This document shows, in pieces, positions 1-7,738 of a DNA stretch of 48,392 nucleotides. Every line of letters starts with the position of its first letter. Positions within the stretch are counted from its first letter, which is position 1. The notes under the pieces were generated by a model. It did no database searches. It had not been told where the DNA came from and saw nothing but the letters and a program-made list of their open reading frames with translations. Source of the stretch: an uncultured Mucilaginibacter sp. (GTDB lineage: Bacteria; Bacteroidota; Bacteroidia; Sphingobacteriales; Sphingobacteriaceae); assembly GCA_903915155.1 (NCBI GenBank), contig CAIWRU010000178.1, positions 1 to 48,392 of the forward strand, written 5' to 3'. The position numbers and the translations under genes are program-made.

Positions 1-448
1 ATTATTTAAATTATGTGATAAATAGTTTAATCGAATTGATATTTTATTAATAAATATTCAAAACGACGAAAATCTGCTTACGGTTGGCAAAGCAAGTGCC
101 TGTATGCGGTTTATTTTCTTTTACAGGTTTATTCCTGTTTGTTTTAGCAATTGTATTTAAGGCAGTTATGGCCCGCTTTTGCCTATGGGGGATTTTTTTT
201 GGAGAGGAGTTACCGGGGCGAGATCTCAGCCGGAATTAAATATAATGCGTAACAAATTGAAAAATTGGCACCTGCATTTATTTGTGCGTTATGCTTACTA
301 TAACGGAATATACTGTAGCTTATTAACTAAGAATTGGCGTGCCAGTAATGTGGTGGTGGTTGGTTTTATGTGGCCTTTGTGGCGTAGTATTTAGATTAAG
401 GCACACGCGGCACGCGTGCCGCCAGCGGGGGGAAAAAGTAATTTTAGT
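1..448. other. Gene-poor stretch with no recognised gene
   Basis: No open frame here resembles a known protein. The short frames between about 179 and 608 are compositionally noisy, overlap each other, and run into the palindromic repeats that follow. A perfect 12-bp palindrome, GGCACGCGTGCC, lies at 409-420. The stretch could be the degraded end of a gene that starts outside the window, but I see no motif to support that. Confidence 0.4.
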
Positions 449-571
449 CCCCGCAGGGTCTTTCTGTCGCCGCAGGGTCTCTCGCGGAGGACCCTGCTCA
501 CACGCTTATCACGAGGATATACTCATCAAGCTAATCTTCCACGCAGGGTCCTCTGCGAGAGACCCCGCGAA
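449..571. repeat. Palindromic REP-like repeat cluster, left copy
   Basis: Two hairpin units are visible. GCAGGGTC at 472-479 pairs with GACCCTGC at 490-497, and GCAGGGTC at 543-550 pairs with GACCCCGC at 561-568. A lone half-unit (CCCCGCAGGGTC) precedes them at 449-460. The same units recur at 2517-2602, including the shared lead-in TTTTAGTCCCCGCAGGGTCT, so this is a dispersed family. It resembles bacterial REP/BIME elements in size and layout; that classification is inference. Confidence 0.75.
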
Positions 572-575
572 GACG

Positions 576-607
576 AAAAAAAGCTGCCTCGTTTTGGAGG
601 CAGCTTG
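576..607 (-). terminator. Intrinsic terminator of the methyltransferase gene
   Basis: A 10-bp stem (AAGCTGCCTC at 582-591 with GAGGCAGCTT at 598-607) and a 6-nt loop are followed, on the minus strand, by a run of eight T (576-583). It lies 18 bp past the stop of the leftward methyltransferase. Confidence 0.85.
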
Positions 608-625
608 AAACTTATGGTATTGATA

Positions 626-1435
626 TTACTTAATTACGGTAACCTTCAAATAGGTAGCCTTTATGCAGGTACTGTCCGTATTGCTTATATTTTGACTTTT
701 GAACAACGCCTCCAGTTCCTGCTGAAGTTCATGGCTTCTATTATTTTTTTCAGCGGCGTCGAAAGCATTCATAGTTGGCCCGTAATAGTTTTTAAACACC
801 TGGACAAACTCAGCAGGCTTATATGGCGCTTTAAAAGTAAAAGTTTCTTTGGCGAAGGAAATGTTTTCCTTCTTGATACCAGCTCCCGTAAAACGTTCTA
901 CCACATTATCCTCAATGCCCCATAGCATCGGGCTTACAAAGCCCTCAGGTGGTGGCGGCATATAGGCCGAACTAATTTTGAGTATTTGTGCAACCAGTGT
1001 TGGGTCTCCTGGTATCCAGTTACCCATAACAATTTTGCCACCGGGACGTGTAACACGTACCATTTCTTTAGCAACGTCAAACGGTTTTGGGGCGAACATG
1101 GCGCCAAAAATGCTGATTGCCAGATCGAAAGAATTGTCTTTTAAGCTATTAAGGTCGGTTGCATCGCCCTCATAGAATTTACATTGGGTTAGCCCCTCGG
1201 CTTTTGCCCGAGCGTTTCCTGCTTCAACCAGGTTAGCGGCTATGTCAACGCCTATTACTTCAGCGCCGATCCTGGCTTCCGGTATGGCGGTTGTGCCGTC
1301 GCCGCAGCCGAGGTCAAGTACTTTAAGGCCCTTGGTTATTCCCAATTTCCCAACCAGCTCAGCACCGCTTTCGCGCATCGTTGCTGCAATTTGGGTGAAG
1401 TCACCCTTTTCCCATAATGCTTTGTTTGGATTCAT
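626..1435 (-). CDS. Class I SAM-dependent methyltransferase
   Basis: A 269-residue protein with the Rossmann-type methyltransferase fold. Motif I is LDLGCGDGT at about residues 40-48, an acidic residue that would bind the SAM ribose follows in VIGVDIA, and a late motif reads RVTRPGGKIVMGNW. The best family match is the UbiE/methyltransf_11 type acting on small molecules; the substrate cannot be read from the sequence. There is no signal peptide, so it is cytoplasmic. It is divergent from an AraC-type regulator across a 153-bp spacer full of operator-like direct repeats, so that regulator probably controls it. A strong terminator follows. REP-like clusters flank the two-gene unit. Confidence 0.9.
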   Translation of the reverse strand: MNPNKALWEKGDFTQIAATMRESGAELVGKLGITKGLKVLDLGCGDGTTAIPEARIGAEVIGVDIAANLVEAGNARAKAEGLTQCKFYEGDATDLNSLKDNSFDLAISIFGAMFAPKPFDVAKEMVRVTRPGGKIVMGNWIPGDPTLVAQILKISSAYMPPPPEGFVSPMLWGIEDNVVERFTGAGIKKENISFAKETFTFKAPYKPAEFVQVFKNYYGPTMNAFDAAEKNNRSHELQQELEALFKSQNISNTDSTCIKATYLKVTVIK

Positions 1436-1488
1436 GATTTTTAGTGATTTAAACTATTAATTGCCATTCTTTTACGTTCTTTTCAATA

Positions 1489-1560
1489 AGTCAAAATTAA
1501 GTGCGAAAGACAAAAAAAATTTGTCTAAAAAGTCCAAAATAGTGATGATAAAGTCCAAAA
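1489..1560. promoter_or_regulatory. Candidate operator array for the AraC-type regulator
   Basis: In the divergent spacer the word AGTCCAAAA occurs at 1531-1539 and again at 1552-1560, exactly 21 bp apart (two helical turns), and AGTCAAAA occurs at 1489-1496, 42 bp before the first. A related AGACAAA at 1508-1514 forms a perfect inverted repeat with TTTGTCT at 1520-1526. Direct half-sites with 21-bp phasing are what AraC-family dimers usually bind. No experimental support is visible. Confidence 0.55.
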
Positions 1561-1588
1561 ATGATTAACTTTAATTTTTAGCTGTTTT

Positions 1589-2473
1589 ATGATCAATTTG
1601 TACGAAAGCTTGCTACAGCACCCAAATTATCACCGGCAGTTTAACTGCAATGAATCGCTGATCACTGTGTTTAGCTGCCCGGCTGAAGCGCGACTGATGA
1701 AGAACAAATTTTCTGCGCTTTGGACGCAATTCAATTACCTTTTTTATGTGGTGGAGGGGAGGAAGATATGGCATACGTCCGAAGGTTCTTATGACATTGG
1801 TACCGGCAGTTGCGTGTTCGTAAGGAAAGGCGCATTTGTGCTGGAGCAATTTTTCGACGTAGGTTTTTGCCTGGTTTTGTTCTTTATACCAGATGACTTT
1901 ATTTGCCAAACCCTTGGCAAAAAATTCAACGCGCCCGTTAAACGTGCCGGAAGCCGACAAGTGATCACCTTAAACTCCAGCGAAACCCTGGCCGGTTTTT
2001 TCCTTTCAATGGCATCCTATTTTAGTGAAGCGAGGGAACCGGCGCAATCTTTATTAGAATTAAAGTTTAAGGAGCTGATCCTTACCATAGCCGATAACCC
2101 CGGTAATGCTGAGCTGCTGTCCTACTTTTGCTCGCTTATAAATGAGCCGGGCACGGTAGCGCTGGAAAGAATAATGACGGATAATTACCGCTATAATCTT
2201 AAACTGGAACAGTTCGCGCAATTGAGTAACCGCAGTCTTTCCGCATTTAAAAGAGATTTTCAAACTATATTCAACAACACACCAGGGAAATGGCTATTGG
2301 AGAAGCGTTTATTATATGCTAAAAGCCTATTAAATATTCATAGCAAAAAGCTAATCAGCGAGGTAGCTTTTGAGAGCGGGTTTGAAACAGTGGCCCACTT
2401 CAGCAGGTCGTTTAAACAGCGGTTTGGTGTAACGCCGTCCTCAACGAGTAATTATGATGCGGTGTTGGAATAA
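1589..2473 (+). CDS. AraC-family transcriptional regulator
   Basis: A 294-residue protein. The N-terminal half (about 1-180) looks like a cupin-type sensing domain (LFYVVEGRKIWHTSEGSYDI, GSCVFVRKGAF). The C-terminal ~95 residues form the double helix-turn-helix of the AraC/XylS family, with the signature-like segment ISEVAFESGFETVAHFSRSF and the family ending FKQRFGVTP. The ATG at 1589 directly follows the candidate operator array. It is divergent from the methyltransferase and is its likely regulator; the effector is unknown. REP-like repeats start about 25 bp after the stop. Confidence 0.92.
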   Translation: MINLYESLLQHPNYHRQFNCNESLITVFSCPAEARLMKNKFSALWTQFNYLFYVVEGRKIWHTSEGSYDIGTGSCVFVRKGAFVLEQFFDVGFCLVLFFIPDDFICQTLGKKFNAPVKRAGSRQVITLNSSETLAGFFLSMASYFSEAREPAQSLLELKFKELILTIADNPGNAELLSYFCSLINEPGTVALERIMTDNYRYNLKLEQFAQLSNRSLSAFKRDFQTIFNNTPGKWLLEKRLLYAKSLLNIHSKKLISEVAFESGFETVAHFSRSFKQRFGVTPSSTSNYDAVLE

Positions 2474-2496
2474 AAGCGAGGTTTAATCGAGCTAAC

Positions 2497-2605
2497 CTGC
2501 CCCGCAGAGGACCCTTTTAGTCCCCGCAGGGTCTTCTGAAAGAGACCCTGCGAAAACGAACGGCCTTATCAACGCAAGGTCCTCTATCGAGAGACCCTGC
2601 GGGCG
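2497..2605. repeat. Palindromic REP-like repeat cluster, right copy
   Basis: Two further units of the family seen at 449-571: GCAGGGTC at 2526-2533 with GACCCTGC at 2544-2551, and GCAAGGTC at 2574-2581 with GACCCTGC at 2593-2600. The words TTTTAGTCCCCGCAGGGTCT and GAGAGACCC are shared with the left cluster. The two clusters bracket the methyltransferase/AraC pair. Confidence 0.75.
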
Positions 2606-2730
2606 CATTAAAAAGAGTCCGGGTTTTCTTCAGGCGTATTAAATATTGCGCAAAGGCGGCCGTTTCAATATATATTTACCTTTTAATTAACTTTAACAAA
2701 GTAAAGCCCGTATAATTGCCTGTGCTGCCT

Positions 2731-4059
2731 ATGTTAAAAAAAATAAATGATGTGTGGTTTAGGCTGGTGGGCGAGGGTACTGATTTCCCGTTAGAGAGCC
2801 GCATTTTTCATTCCATAAGTATTGGGTTAATTATTGTGGCCGGTTTTTATGTGCCTTATAATTTTTTCGCCGGTCTTTACATTGCTGCTTTATCAAGCCT
2901 GTTTTTTAGCGGTTTTTTTGCCTACCAGTATTATAACTCGCGGTTTCGGGGCAAGCGGCACAGCAATTTGCTGTTTGGCTTGCTGGGGCTGGTTATCCTG
3001 TCGTTCAACTATTTTGCCAATTCAGGCATTAGCGGCTCAACCGATGTAATATGGCCGGCTTACCTGTTGCTGGTGTTTGTAATTTCGCCGTACCGGCAGC
3101 ACATTTTTTGGTTACTGGCTTATTTGGTGACGTTTGTGGCGGTGCATTTTGCGGCCTATTACTATCCGGAGCTGGTGAAATACCCGTTCGTTGCAGGCAA
3201 AGGCGAGCTAATAGACCGGGTTACAGCGTTTCCCCTGCCGGTTATGGTAATTTATATGGTGATAAAGTTTATAAGGCGCAGCTACGACAAGGAGAAAACA
3301 ATAGCCGAAGAAAAGGCAATAGCCATTGAAGCGCAAAACCAGCAAATATTACAGCAAAAGCGGCTGCTGGAGGAAAGCAATGCCGAGAAGGATAAGCTGA
3401 TGTCGATCATATCGCACGACATGCGCACCCCGCTTATTAATATACAAGGCTACCTTGAATTGCTGGATGACGCCGACCTGGACCTGCAGCAAGGCATTGC
3501 GCTGCGAAAAGGACTGCTTGAGGCCACCAACGGCACTATGGATATGCTTACGAATTTGCTGCAATGGTCGAAATCGCAAATGGAGGGGCCCACGATAAAT
3601 ATTTTACCGGTTAACCTGGGCGCGGCTATAAAAAGTACACTGGAAATGGGGCAGGCACAGGCAGCCCGGAAAGATATTACGCTGAGTTACCATATCGGCG
3701 ATGAATTGGTGGTTTTGGCCGATGTTGATATGCTGCAATTGGTTGTGCGTAACCTGGTTAGTAATGCCGTTAAATTTACCCCGCCCGGGGGCAGCATAAA
3801 TATAGATGCCCGGTTAGTACAGGACGAATGCAAACTTACGGTGAGCGATACCGGCAAGGGTATTGATGAACAGAAACAGGAAAAGATATTTTCGATAAAT
3901 ACCGAAGCGGGCTTTGGTACCAATAACGAGAAAGGCGTAGGCTTAGGGCTGCTGCTTTGCAAAGAGTTTATTGAGCGCCAGGGTGGCCGGATTGGGTTTG
4001 AAAGTACTTTTGGCCGGGGATCGAGCTTTTTTATTTTTATACCGTACTCAGCTCCATAG
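2731..4059 (+). CDS. Membrane-bound sensor histidine kinase
   Basis: About 442 residues from the ATG at 2731 (an in-frame TTG 15 bp upstream is less likely). Roughly six hydrophobic segments fill residues 20-185 with no large periplasmic loop, so it probably senses a membrane or intracellular cue. A short coiled coil (KEKTIAEEKAIAIEAQNQQI) leads into the HisKA domain with the phospho-acceptor His near residue 229 in IISHDMRTP. The ATPase domain has an N box (NLVSNAVKFTPPGG), G1 (DTGKGI) and G2 (GVGLGLLLCKEF). No response regulator is adjacent; the single-domain receiver at 14763-15182 is too far away to assign as partner. Confidence 0.92.
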   Translation: MLKKINDVWFRLVGEGTDFPLESRIFHSISIGLIIVAGFYVPYNFFAGLYIAALSSLFFSGFFAYQYYNSRFRGKRHSNLLFGLLGLVILSFNYFANSGISGSTDVIWPAYLLLVFVISPYRQHIFWLLAYLVTFVAVHFAAYYYPELVKYPFVAGKGELIDRVTAFPLPVMVIYMVIKFIRRSYDKEKTIAEEKAIAIEAQNQQILQQKRLLEESNAEKDKLMSIISHDMRTPLINIQGYLELLDDADLDLQQGIALRKGLLEATNGTMDMLTNLLQWSKSQMEGPTINILPVNLGAAIKSTLEMGQAQAARKDITLSYHIGDELVVLADVDMLQLVVRNLVSNAVKFTPPGGSINIDARLVQDECKLTVSDTGKGIDEQKQEKIFSINTEAGFGTNNEKGVGLGLLLCKEFIERQGGRIGFESTFGRGSSFFIFIPYSAP

Positions 4060-4065
4060 GAGTCC

Positions 4066-4150
4066 TTAACCGCGCCCCGTTGGCTCACCCGACTGCGCTG
4101 CGCTGGTCGACCTCTTCGCCTGCGGCGGAAAGAGGTTGGGAAAGGGCGTT
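4066..4150. repeat. GC-rich hairpin element after the kinase gene
   Basis: A structured GC-rich element starts a few bases after the kinase stop. The core hairpin is CCTCTT-CGCC / GGCG-(GA)-AAGAGG around a TGC loop at 4111-4135. Outer segments CGCCCC and GGGCG can also pair. It lacks a clear T-run. It differs in sequence from the other repeat families here. Only one copy is visible, so calling it a dispersed repeat is inference. Confidence 0.5.
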
Positions 4151-4213
4151 CAAAAGTGTTTCATCTCCCGTGAACGCCGGAAAATATTAATGTGCTGATA
4201 GTTAGCTTGCTAA

Positions 4214-4339
4214 GTGTTTGGGGGTGTATGGGTAGCGTTTTTGTTTGTTTCGGTGTGTTTGGGCTTGTTTGGGCCGTGTTTATGGGGTGTTTATGTACTG
4301 TTTGGGCTCTGTTTAGGTGCGTTTAGGCCCTGTTTAGGT
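4214..4339. repeat. Degenerate G/T-rich tandem repeat (TGTTTRGG words)
   Basis: About ten imperfect copies of a TGTTTGGG/TGTTTAGG word follow each other at roughly 10-13 bp steps. The stretch contains no gene. The plus strand is strongly G/T-skewed. It sits between the histidine kinase and a leftward hypothetical gene. Confidence 0.6.
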
Positions 4340-4416
4340 TATGCTATTTTGTTGATATACATTAAAATGTGAACAGGCCTTTCAGCCTCATAAATGAGGG
4401 GTTTTTGTTGGTGTAA

Positions 4417-4728
4417 TTACATGGCGATATCCTGACCGGGGCGGGGGTCTTCGGGTAGTATTTCCATTTCGGGGCAGCCGATGTAGTCGGCATACCATTG
4501 TATGGCGCCAACAACGTCGAGGGCGTCTTCGGCTACAATGTTTATGGTTTCGAAGGCGTAGAGTTTTCGGAAGGCGTAGCCATACAGCTGTATCTCGTTA
4601 TCAAGCGCGCTGAATTTGTCCTCATCAAGGCAAAATACCCTGATCTTTAAACCGGTATCGCGGGAGTGTATAACATCACGGCAGGGGTTACTTGGGTCGG
4701 TGGCTAACAGATAAACATTGTGATCCAT
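4417..4728 (-). CDS. Small hypothetical protein
   Basis: A 103-residue soluble, acidic protein that I do not recognise. It has no signal peptide and no membrane segment. The composition and the ordered mix of hydrophobic and charged segments (KIRVFCLDEDKFSALDNEIQLYGYAF, shortened here by description only) are those of a real globular protein, and no competing frame is better. It starts at an ATG at 4728 and lies alone, separated from aroK by a 217-bp spacer that contains an inverted repeat. Confidence 0.65.
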   Translation of the reverse strand: MDHNVYLLATDPSNPCRDVIHSRDTGLKIRVFCLDEDKFSALDNEIQLYGYAFRKLYAFETINIVAEDALDVVGAIQWYADYIGCPEMEILPEDPRPGQDIAM

Positions 4729-4823
4729 AAAAGTTTCAACAACGTTTGGGGCAGATAGTTTGAGCGGATTTATTTTACCGTTTCGAGAACCTCAGGGTGC
4801 AATGTCGTTAAGTTAAGGAATTT

Positions 4824-4904
4824 AATATCGAACACTGAATGTCGAATACCGAATAATGAAGTTGAACTTCGGCGTTCATTATTCAAAATTCATTATTCGA
4901 TATT
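4824..4904. repeat. AT-rich word-repeat hairpin
   Basis: The outer arms AATATCGAA (4824-4832) and TTCGATATT (4896-4904) are perfect inverse complements. Inside, both arms are built from repeated words of the type CGAATA, AATGAA and their complements (GAATAATGAA; TTCATTATTC twice). The result is a long imperfect cruciform or hairpin filling the spacer downstream of aroK. The same architecture with other words recurs at 13838, 24441, 28284 and 39538. Confidence 0.65.
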
Positions 4905-4945
4905 ATTTGATTTTCATTAACTACCCTGCTACCTAGGGTGACAGC

Positions 4946-5452
4946 CTACTCGCCGTTTATCAGCTCTTCCAGGCCCTCTACGCTAAGGCTTATGCCGTCG
5001 GCAATGTAGTCGGATTGCAGGTAATAATCTTCGCGTTCGGCGAGTTTTTCGGTGATGAAAGCCAGTAGTTCATCGCCATGCTTATCGCGCAGCAAAGGGC
5101 GCTTGGCTTTGCCTTTTTCCAGGCGGTCGACAAGCGTTTTGGGCGATAATTTGATATAAACGGTTTTGCCGTGGGCGTTCATCCAGTTCATGTTATCGAA
5201 AAAACAGGGCAGGCCCCCACCGGTGGAGATCACGGTATTGTTTGAATAGGCGGTCTGCTTCAAAACCTCTGATTCCAGTATGCGGAATGCTTCTTCGCCA
5301 TAGGATGCGAAATACTCGGCAATGGTCATGCCAGCCTGCTCTTCCAGCAGGTGGTCAAGGTCGATAAAATCATAGCCAAGGTGTGCCGCAAGCTTGCGGC
5401 TCCAGGTGGTTTTACCACAGCCCATAAATCCGGTAAAAAATATCAGGTCCAT
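4946..5452 (-). CDS. aroK: Shikimate kinase
   Basis: Phosphorylates shikimate to shikimate 3-phosphate with ATP, the fifth step of the chorismate pathway, in the cytoplasm. The 168 residues match the family length. The Walker A loop is GFMGCGKTT (residues 8-16), the shikimate-binding segment is DLDHLLEEQAG with the Asp pair after it, the conserved STGGGLP follows at about residue 76, and the lid holds Arg in KAKRPLL. It starts 3 bp after the stop of the ABC permease gene and is the last of a four-gene leftward operon; the partners have no obvious link to aromatic synthesis. Confidence 0.95.
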   Translation of the reverse strand: MDLIFFTGFMGCGKTTWSRKLAAHLGYDFIDLDHLLEEQAGMTIAEYFASYGEEAFRILESEVLKQTAYSNNTVISTGGGLPCFFDNMNWMNAHGKTVYIKLSPKTLVDRLEKGKAKRPLLRDKHGDELLAFITEKLAEREDYYLQSDYIADGISLSVEGLEELINGE

Positions 5453-5455
5453 ATA

Positions 5456-6514
5456 TTAAGTAAGCTTTACGCGGGGGTCGATCCAAACATAAACAACATC
5501 CACCAAAATATTTATCACCACAAATATAAAGGCTATAAATAATATTGAACCCATCACCACCGGGAAATCCGACATCTCCAGCGCATCCACCGTTGTTTTA
5601 CCCAGCCCGTTATAACCAAAAATATACTCCACAAAAAACGACCCCGCCAGCAGCGATGCGAACCAGTTGGCAATAGCGGTAACCACCGGGTTAAGCGCGT
5701 TTTTTAAAGCATGGCGATATATAATGGCATTATTGCTCAAGCCCTTCGCCTTTGCGGTGCGGATATAATCCTGACCTAAAACATCCAACATGGCGTTGCG
5801 GGTAAGCTGCACAATAATGGCAAGCGGTCGCAATGCCAGGGTTACCATGGGCAGTATCAGATTTTTTATGCTGATGACTTCGCCCTTAAAGGGGTCATAG
5901 CTATATAAACTGCCGGACATATTTAGCCCGGTATATTTACTAAGCAAAAACCCGAATATCCAGGCAATGATTATCCCCGCAAAAAACGATGGCGCGGATA
6001 TGCCTAAAGTAGAGAAGCCAACGGCAGCGCGATCTATCCAGGTATCCTTATGCACGGCGCTTATCACCCCTAAAAATACACCGATAACAATGGCAAAAAA
6101 CATGGCGCTGACGGCAAGCACGAGCGTGTTGGGTACTACCTCCATTAGCAATGAAGCCACATCTTTGCGGGTTTGATAGGAGCGCCGCAAGTACGGCCAT
6201 TTGAGCGCCAGTACGTTGGTTGATGATACCTTGAACAAGGCGGCGTAGTGGTATCGCTGCTGTTCTTCGGGTGTATTGACGTGGATGCCTATTGGCGAAA
6301 GATCATTAATATAATAGGCGAATTGTACGGGCAATGGTTTATCCAAACCAAACTCCTTGCGCACGGCTTGTAACGATTGTACATCGGCACGCTGCCCCTG
6401 CGTCATTCGTGCGGGATCAACCGGCAATACATTGAACAGGAAAAAAACTACCACCACAATGCCCAGCATCACCGCCAGTCCGTACACTATTTTGCGGATG
6501 AGGTAGCTGATCAT
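5456..6514 (-). CDS. ABC transporter permease, DppB/OppB type
   Basis: A 352-residue inner-membrane permease of the binding-protein-dependent (BPD_transp_1) family. It has the N-terminal helix and LPVDPARMTQGQ segment typical of DppB/OppB, a long periplasmic region, then five more membrane segments. The cytoplasmic EAA loop reads DYIRTAKAKGLSNNAIIYRHALKNAL. These permeases normally work with a second permease, ATPases and a binding protein for peptides or nickel. None of these is nearby, so its partners must be encoded elsewhere. It lies between the DoxX-like gene (4 bp) and aroK (3 bp). Confidence 0.93.
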   Translation of the reverse strand: MISYLIRKIVYGLAVMLGIVVVVFFLFNVLPVDPARMTQGQRADVQSLQAVRKEFGLDKPLPVQFAYYINDLSPIGIHVNTPEEQQRYHYAALFKVSSTNVLALKWPYLRRSYQTRKDVASLLMEVVPNTLVLAVSAMFFAIVIGVFLGVISAVHKDTWIDRAAVGFSTLGISAPSFFAGIIIAWIFGFLLSKYTGLNMSGSLYSYDPFKGEVISIKNLILPMVTLALRPLAIIVQLTRNAMLDVLGQDYIRTAKAKGLSNNAIIYRHALKNALNPVVTAIANWFASLLAGSFFVEYIFGYNGLGKTTVDALEMSDFPVVMGSILFIAFIFVVINILVDVVYVWIDPRVKLT

Positions 6515-6518
6515 GGCA

Positions 6519-7694
6519 TTACTTTTTTAAATATTGATTTACCAGTTCATCATAGGTTGGTACATTGTGGTAATGCCATTTGTTGATGATTGTGCCGTTT
6601 TTTATCAGCATAATACCTGGGTTAGCACGCACCATTGATTTTAAGGGGACGCCATCAGCATAAAATAATTCGCTCACCAAATGGTTCTGTTTGGCAAAAG
6701 CCTGCGCATCGGGCGCTGAATTTGAGGTGATGAGTATGGTGCGGATATTATAATTCTGGGTAAGGTTAATGCAAAGTGCGTTCAGCTTGTCAATAGCCGT
6801 TGTGTCAGTCTTATTAAGATCATCAGCAATAATAAACAAGCTATAATAGGGGTTTGATAACAGTTCTTTGGTGTAGTCGTTACGCTGCGCATCCTGTATG
6901 CTCAGGTCCTGTATTTTGGGCGAAAAACCTTTTTTAACCAGGCGACTTTCGGGGTTACCTACTACCACCCAGTTATTATCTTTCCATATACCGGTTTTCA
7001 TGTACTCCTTATCGGTCATTACCTTGGTCGCGCCTGTCTTATTGTTTTTAAGGTGATAGGTTTGCTCATACTCGTCGGGCATAGCACCGGGCGGGGTCTT
7101 CATTTCATCGGGGATGTTTGCACCCACTTTATACGCTAAAAAATCAAGCACCGGTAAAAAGTTGTAACTGTAAATACCCACACCTAACGATAATATAGCT
7201 GTTACAATTAGTAGCCTGTCACTCGTTTTTGAGCTGAATACAGGATGGATCTTAGTCCTGTTTTTAAACAGGACAATAATGAGCAACAGCAGCACCAAAT
7301 CCTTGCTGAACGATTGCCACGGAGTAAGCACAATAGCATCGCCAAAGCAGCCACAGGTTTGCACCACCTTAAACGCCGCAGAATAAAAGGTGAGGAACGC
7401 GAAGAAAATAATAAGCAGCAATAAACCCCATGCTACCTGTTTACTACGCACACCAATAAGCAATGCAAAACCCAGTATCATTTCGAGCGAGCAGAGTACA
7501 ATTGCCATGCTTAGCGCCAGGGAGTTTAAAAAGGTAATATGAAAAACCTCGAAATATTCAACCAGCTTATACGAGAACCCGAGTGGGTCGTTAGCCTTTA
7601 TCAGCCCTGAAAAAATAAACAGCAGGCCCACAAAAATGCGTGCCACCCATATCCAAACTGATACTGAACTATTATTTGATTTTTTATTTGCCAT
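6519..7694 (-). CDS. MauE/DoxX-like membrane protein with thioredoxin-fold tail
   Basis: A 391-residue protein of the type called BT_3928-like in Bacteroidota. Residues about 10-150 form four membrane helices of the DoxX/MauE family, including the MauE-like CGCFGD motif that suggests disulfide chemistry. After another hydrophobic segment comes a periplasmic region that ends in a thioredoxin-like fold (SLFIIADDLNK ... NPGIMLIKNGTIINKWHY). I see no CxxC at the usual place in that tail, so it may bind rather than catalyse. It is encoded between DUF1599 and the ABC permease in one operon. The exact substrate is unknown. Confidence 0.85.
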   Translation of the reverse strand: MANKKSNNSSVSVWIWVARIFVGLLFIFSGLIKANDPLGFSYKLVEYFEVFHITFLNSLALSMAIVLCSLEMILGFALLIGVRSKQVAWGLLLLIIFFAFLTFYSAAFKVVQTCGCFGDAIVLTPWQSFSKDLVLLLLIIVLFKNRTKIHPVFSSKTSDRLLIVTAILSLGVGIYSYNFLPVLDFLAYKVGANIPDEMKTPPGAMPDEYEQTYHLKNNKTGATKVMTDKEYMKTGIWKDNNWVVVGNPESRLVKKGFSPKIQDLSIQDAQRNDYTKELLSNPYYSLFIIADDLNKTDTTAIDKLNALCINLTQNYNIRTILITSNSAPDAQAFAKQNHLVSELFYADGVPLKSMVRANPGIMLIKNGTIINKWHYHNVPTYDELVNQYLKK

Positions 7695-7702
7695 AATATT
7701 TG

Positions 7703-7738
7703 TTCCCCCTTTAGGGGGTTAGGGGGCTAAGGGGTTAG
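7703..7738 (-). repeat. Short stop-codon element, core CCCCCTAAAGGGGG
   Basis: Read on the minus strand: CTAACCCCTTAGCCCCCTAA followed by CCCCCTAAAGGGGGAAC. The core can fold as CCCCC-TAAA-GGGGG. The upstream gene (DUF1599) ends inside it: its last codons (Thr-Pro) and its TAG at 7727-7729 come from this sequence. Related elements end the VOC gene (21323) and the rRNA methyltransferase gene (46086). Confidence 0.7.

Noticed and set aside
179..925. Short rightward frames in the first kilobase
   Set aside because: They overlap one another, run through palindromic repeats and partly oppose the clear methyltransferase gene; the translations look random.
449..2605. CRISPR array made of the GCAGGGTC repeats
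   Set aside because: The units are palindromic pairs with irregular spacing in two clusters, without equal-length spacers or cas genes.
2716..2730. TTG start for the histidine kinase
   Set aside because: The ATG at 2731 is only 15 bp downstream and gives a good N-terminus (MLKKINDVWF).
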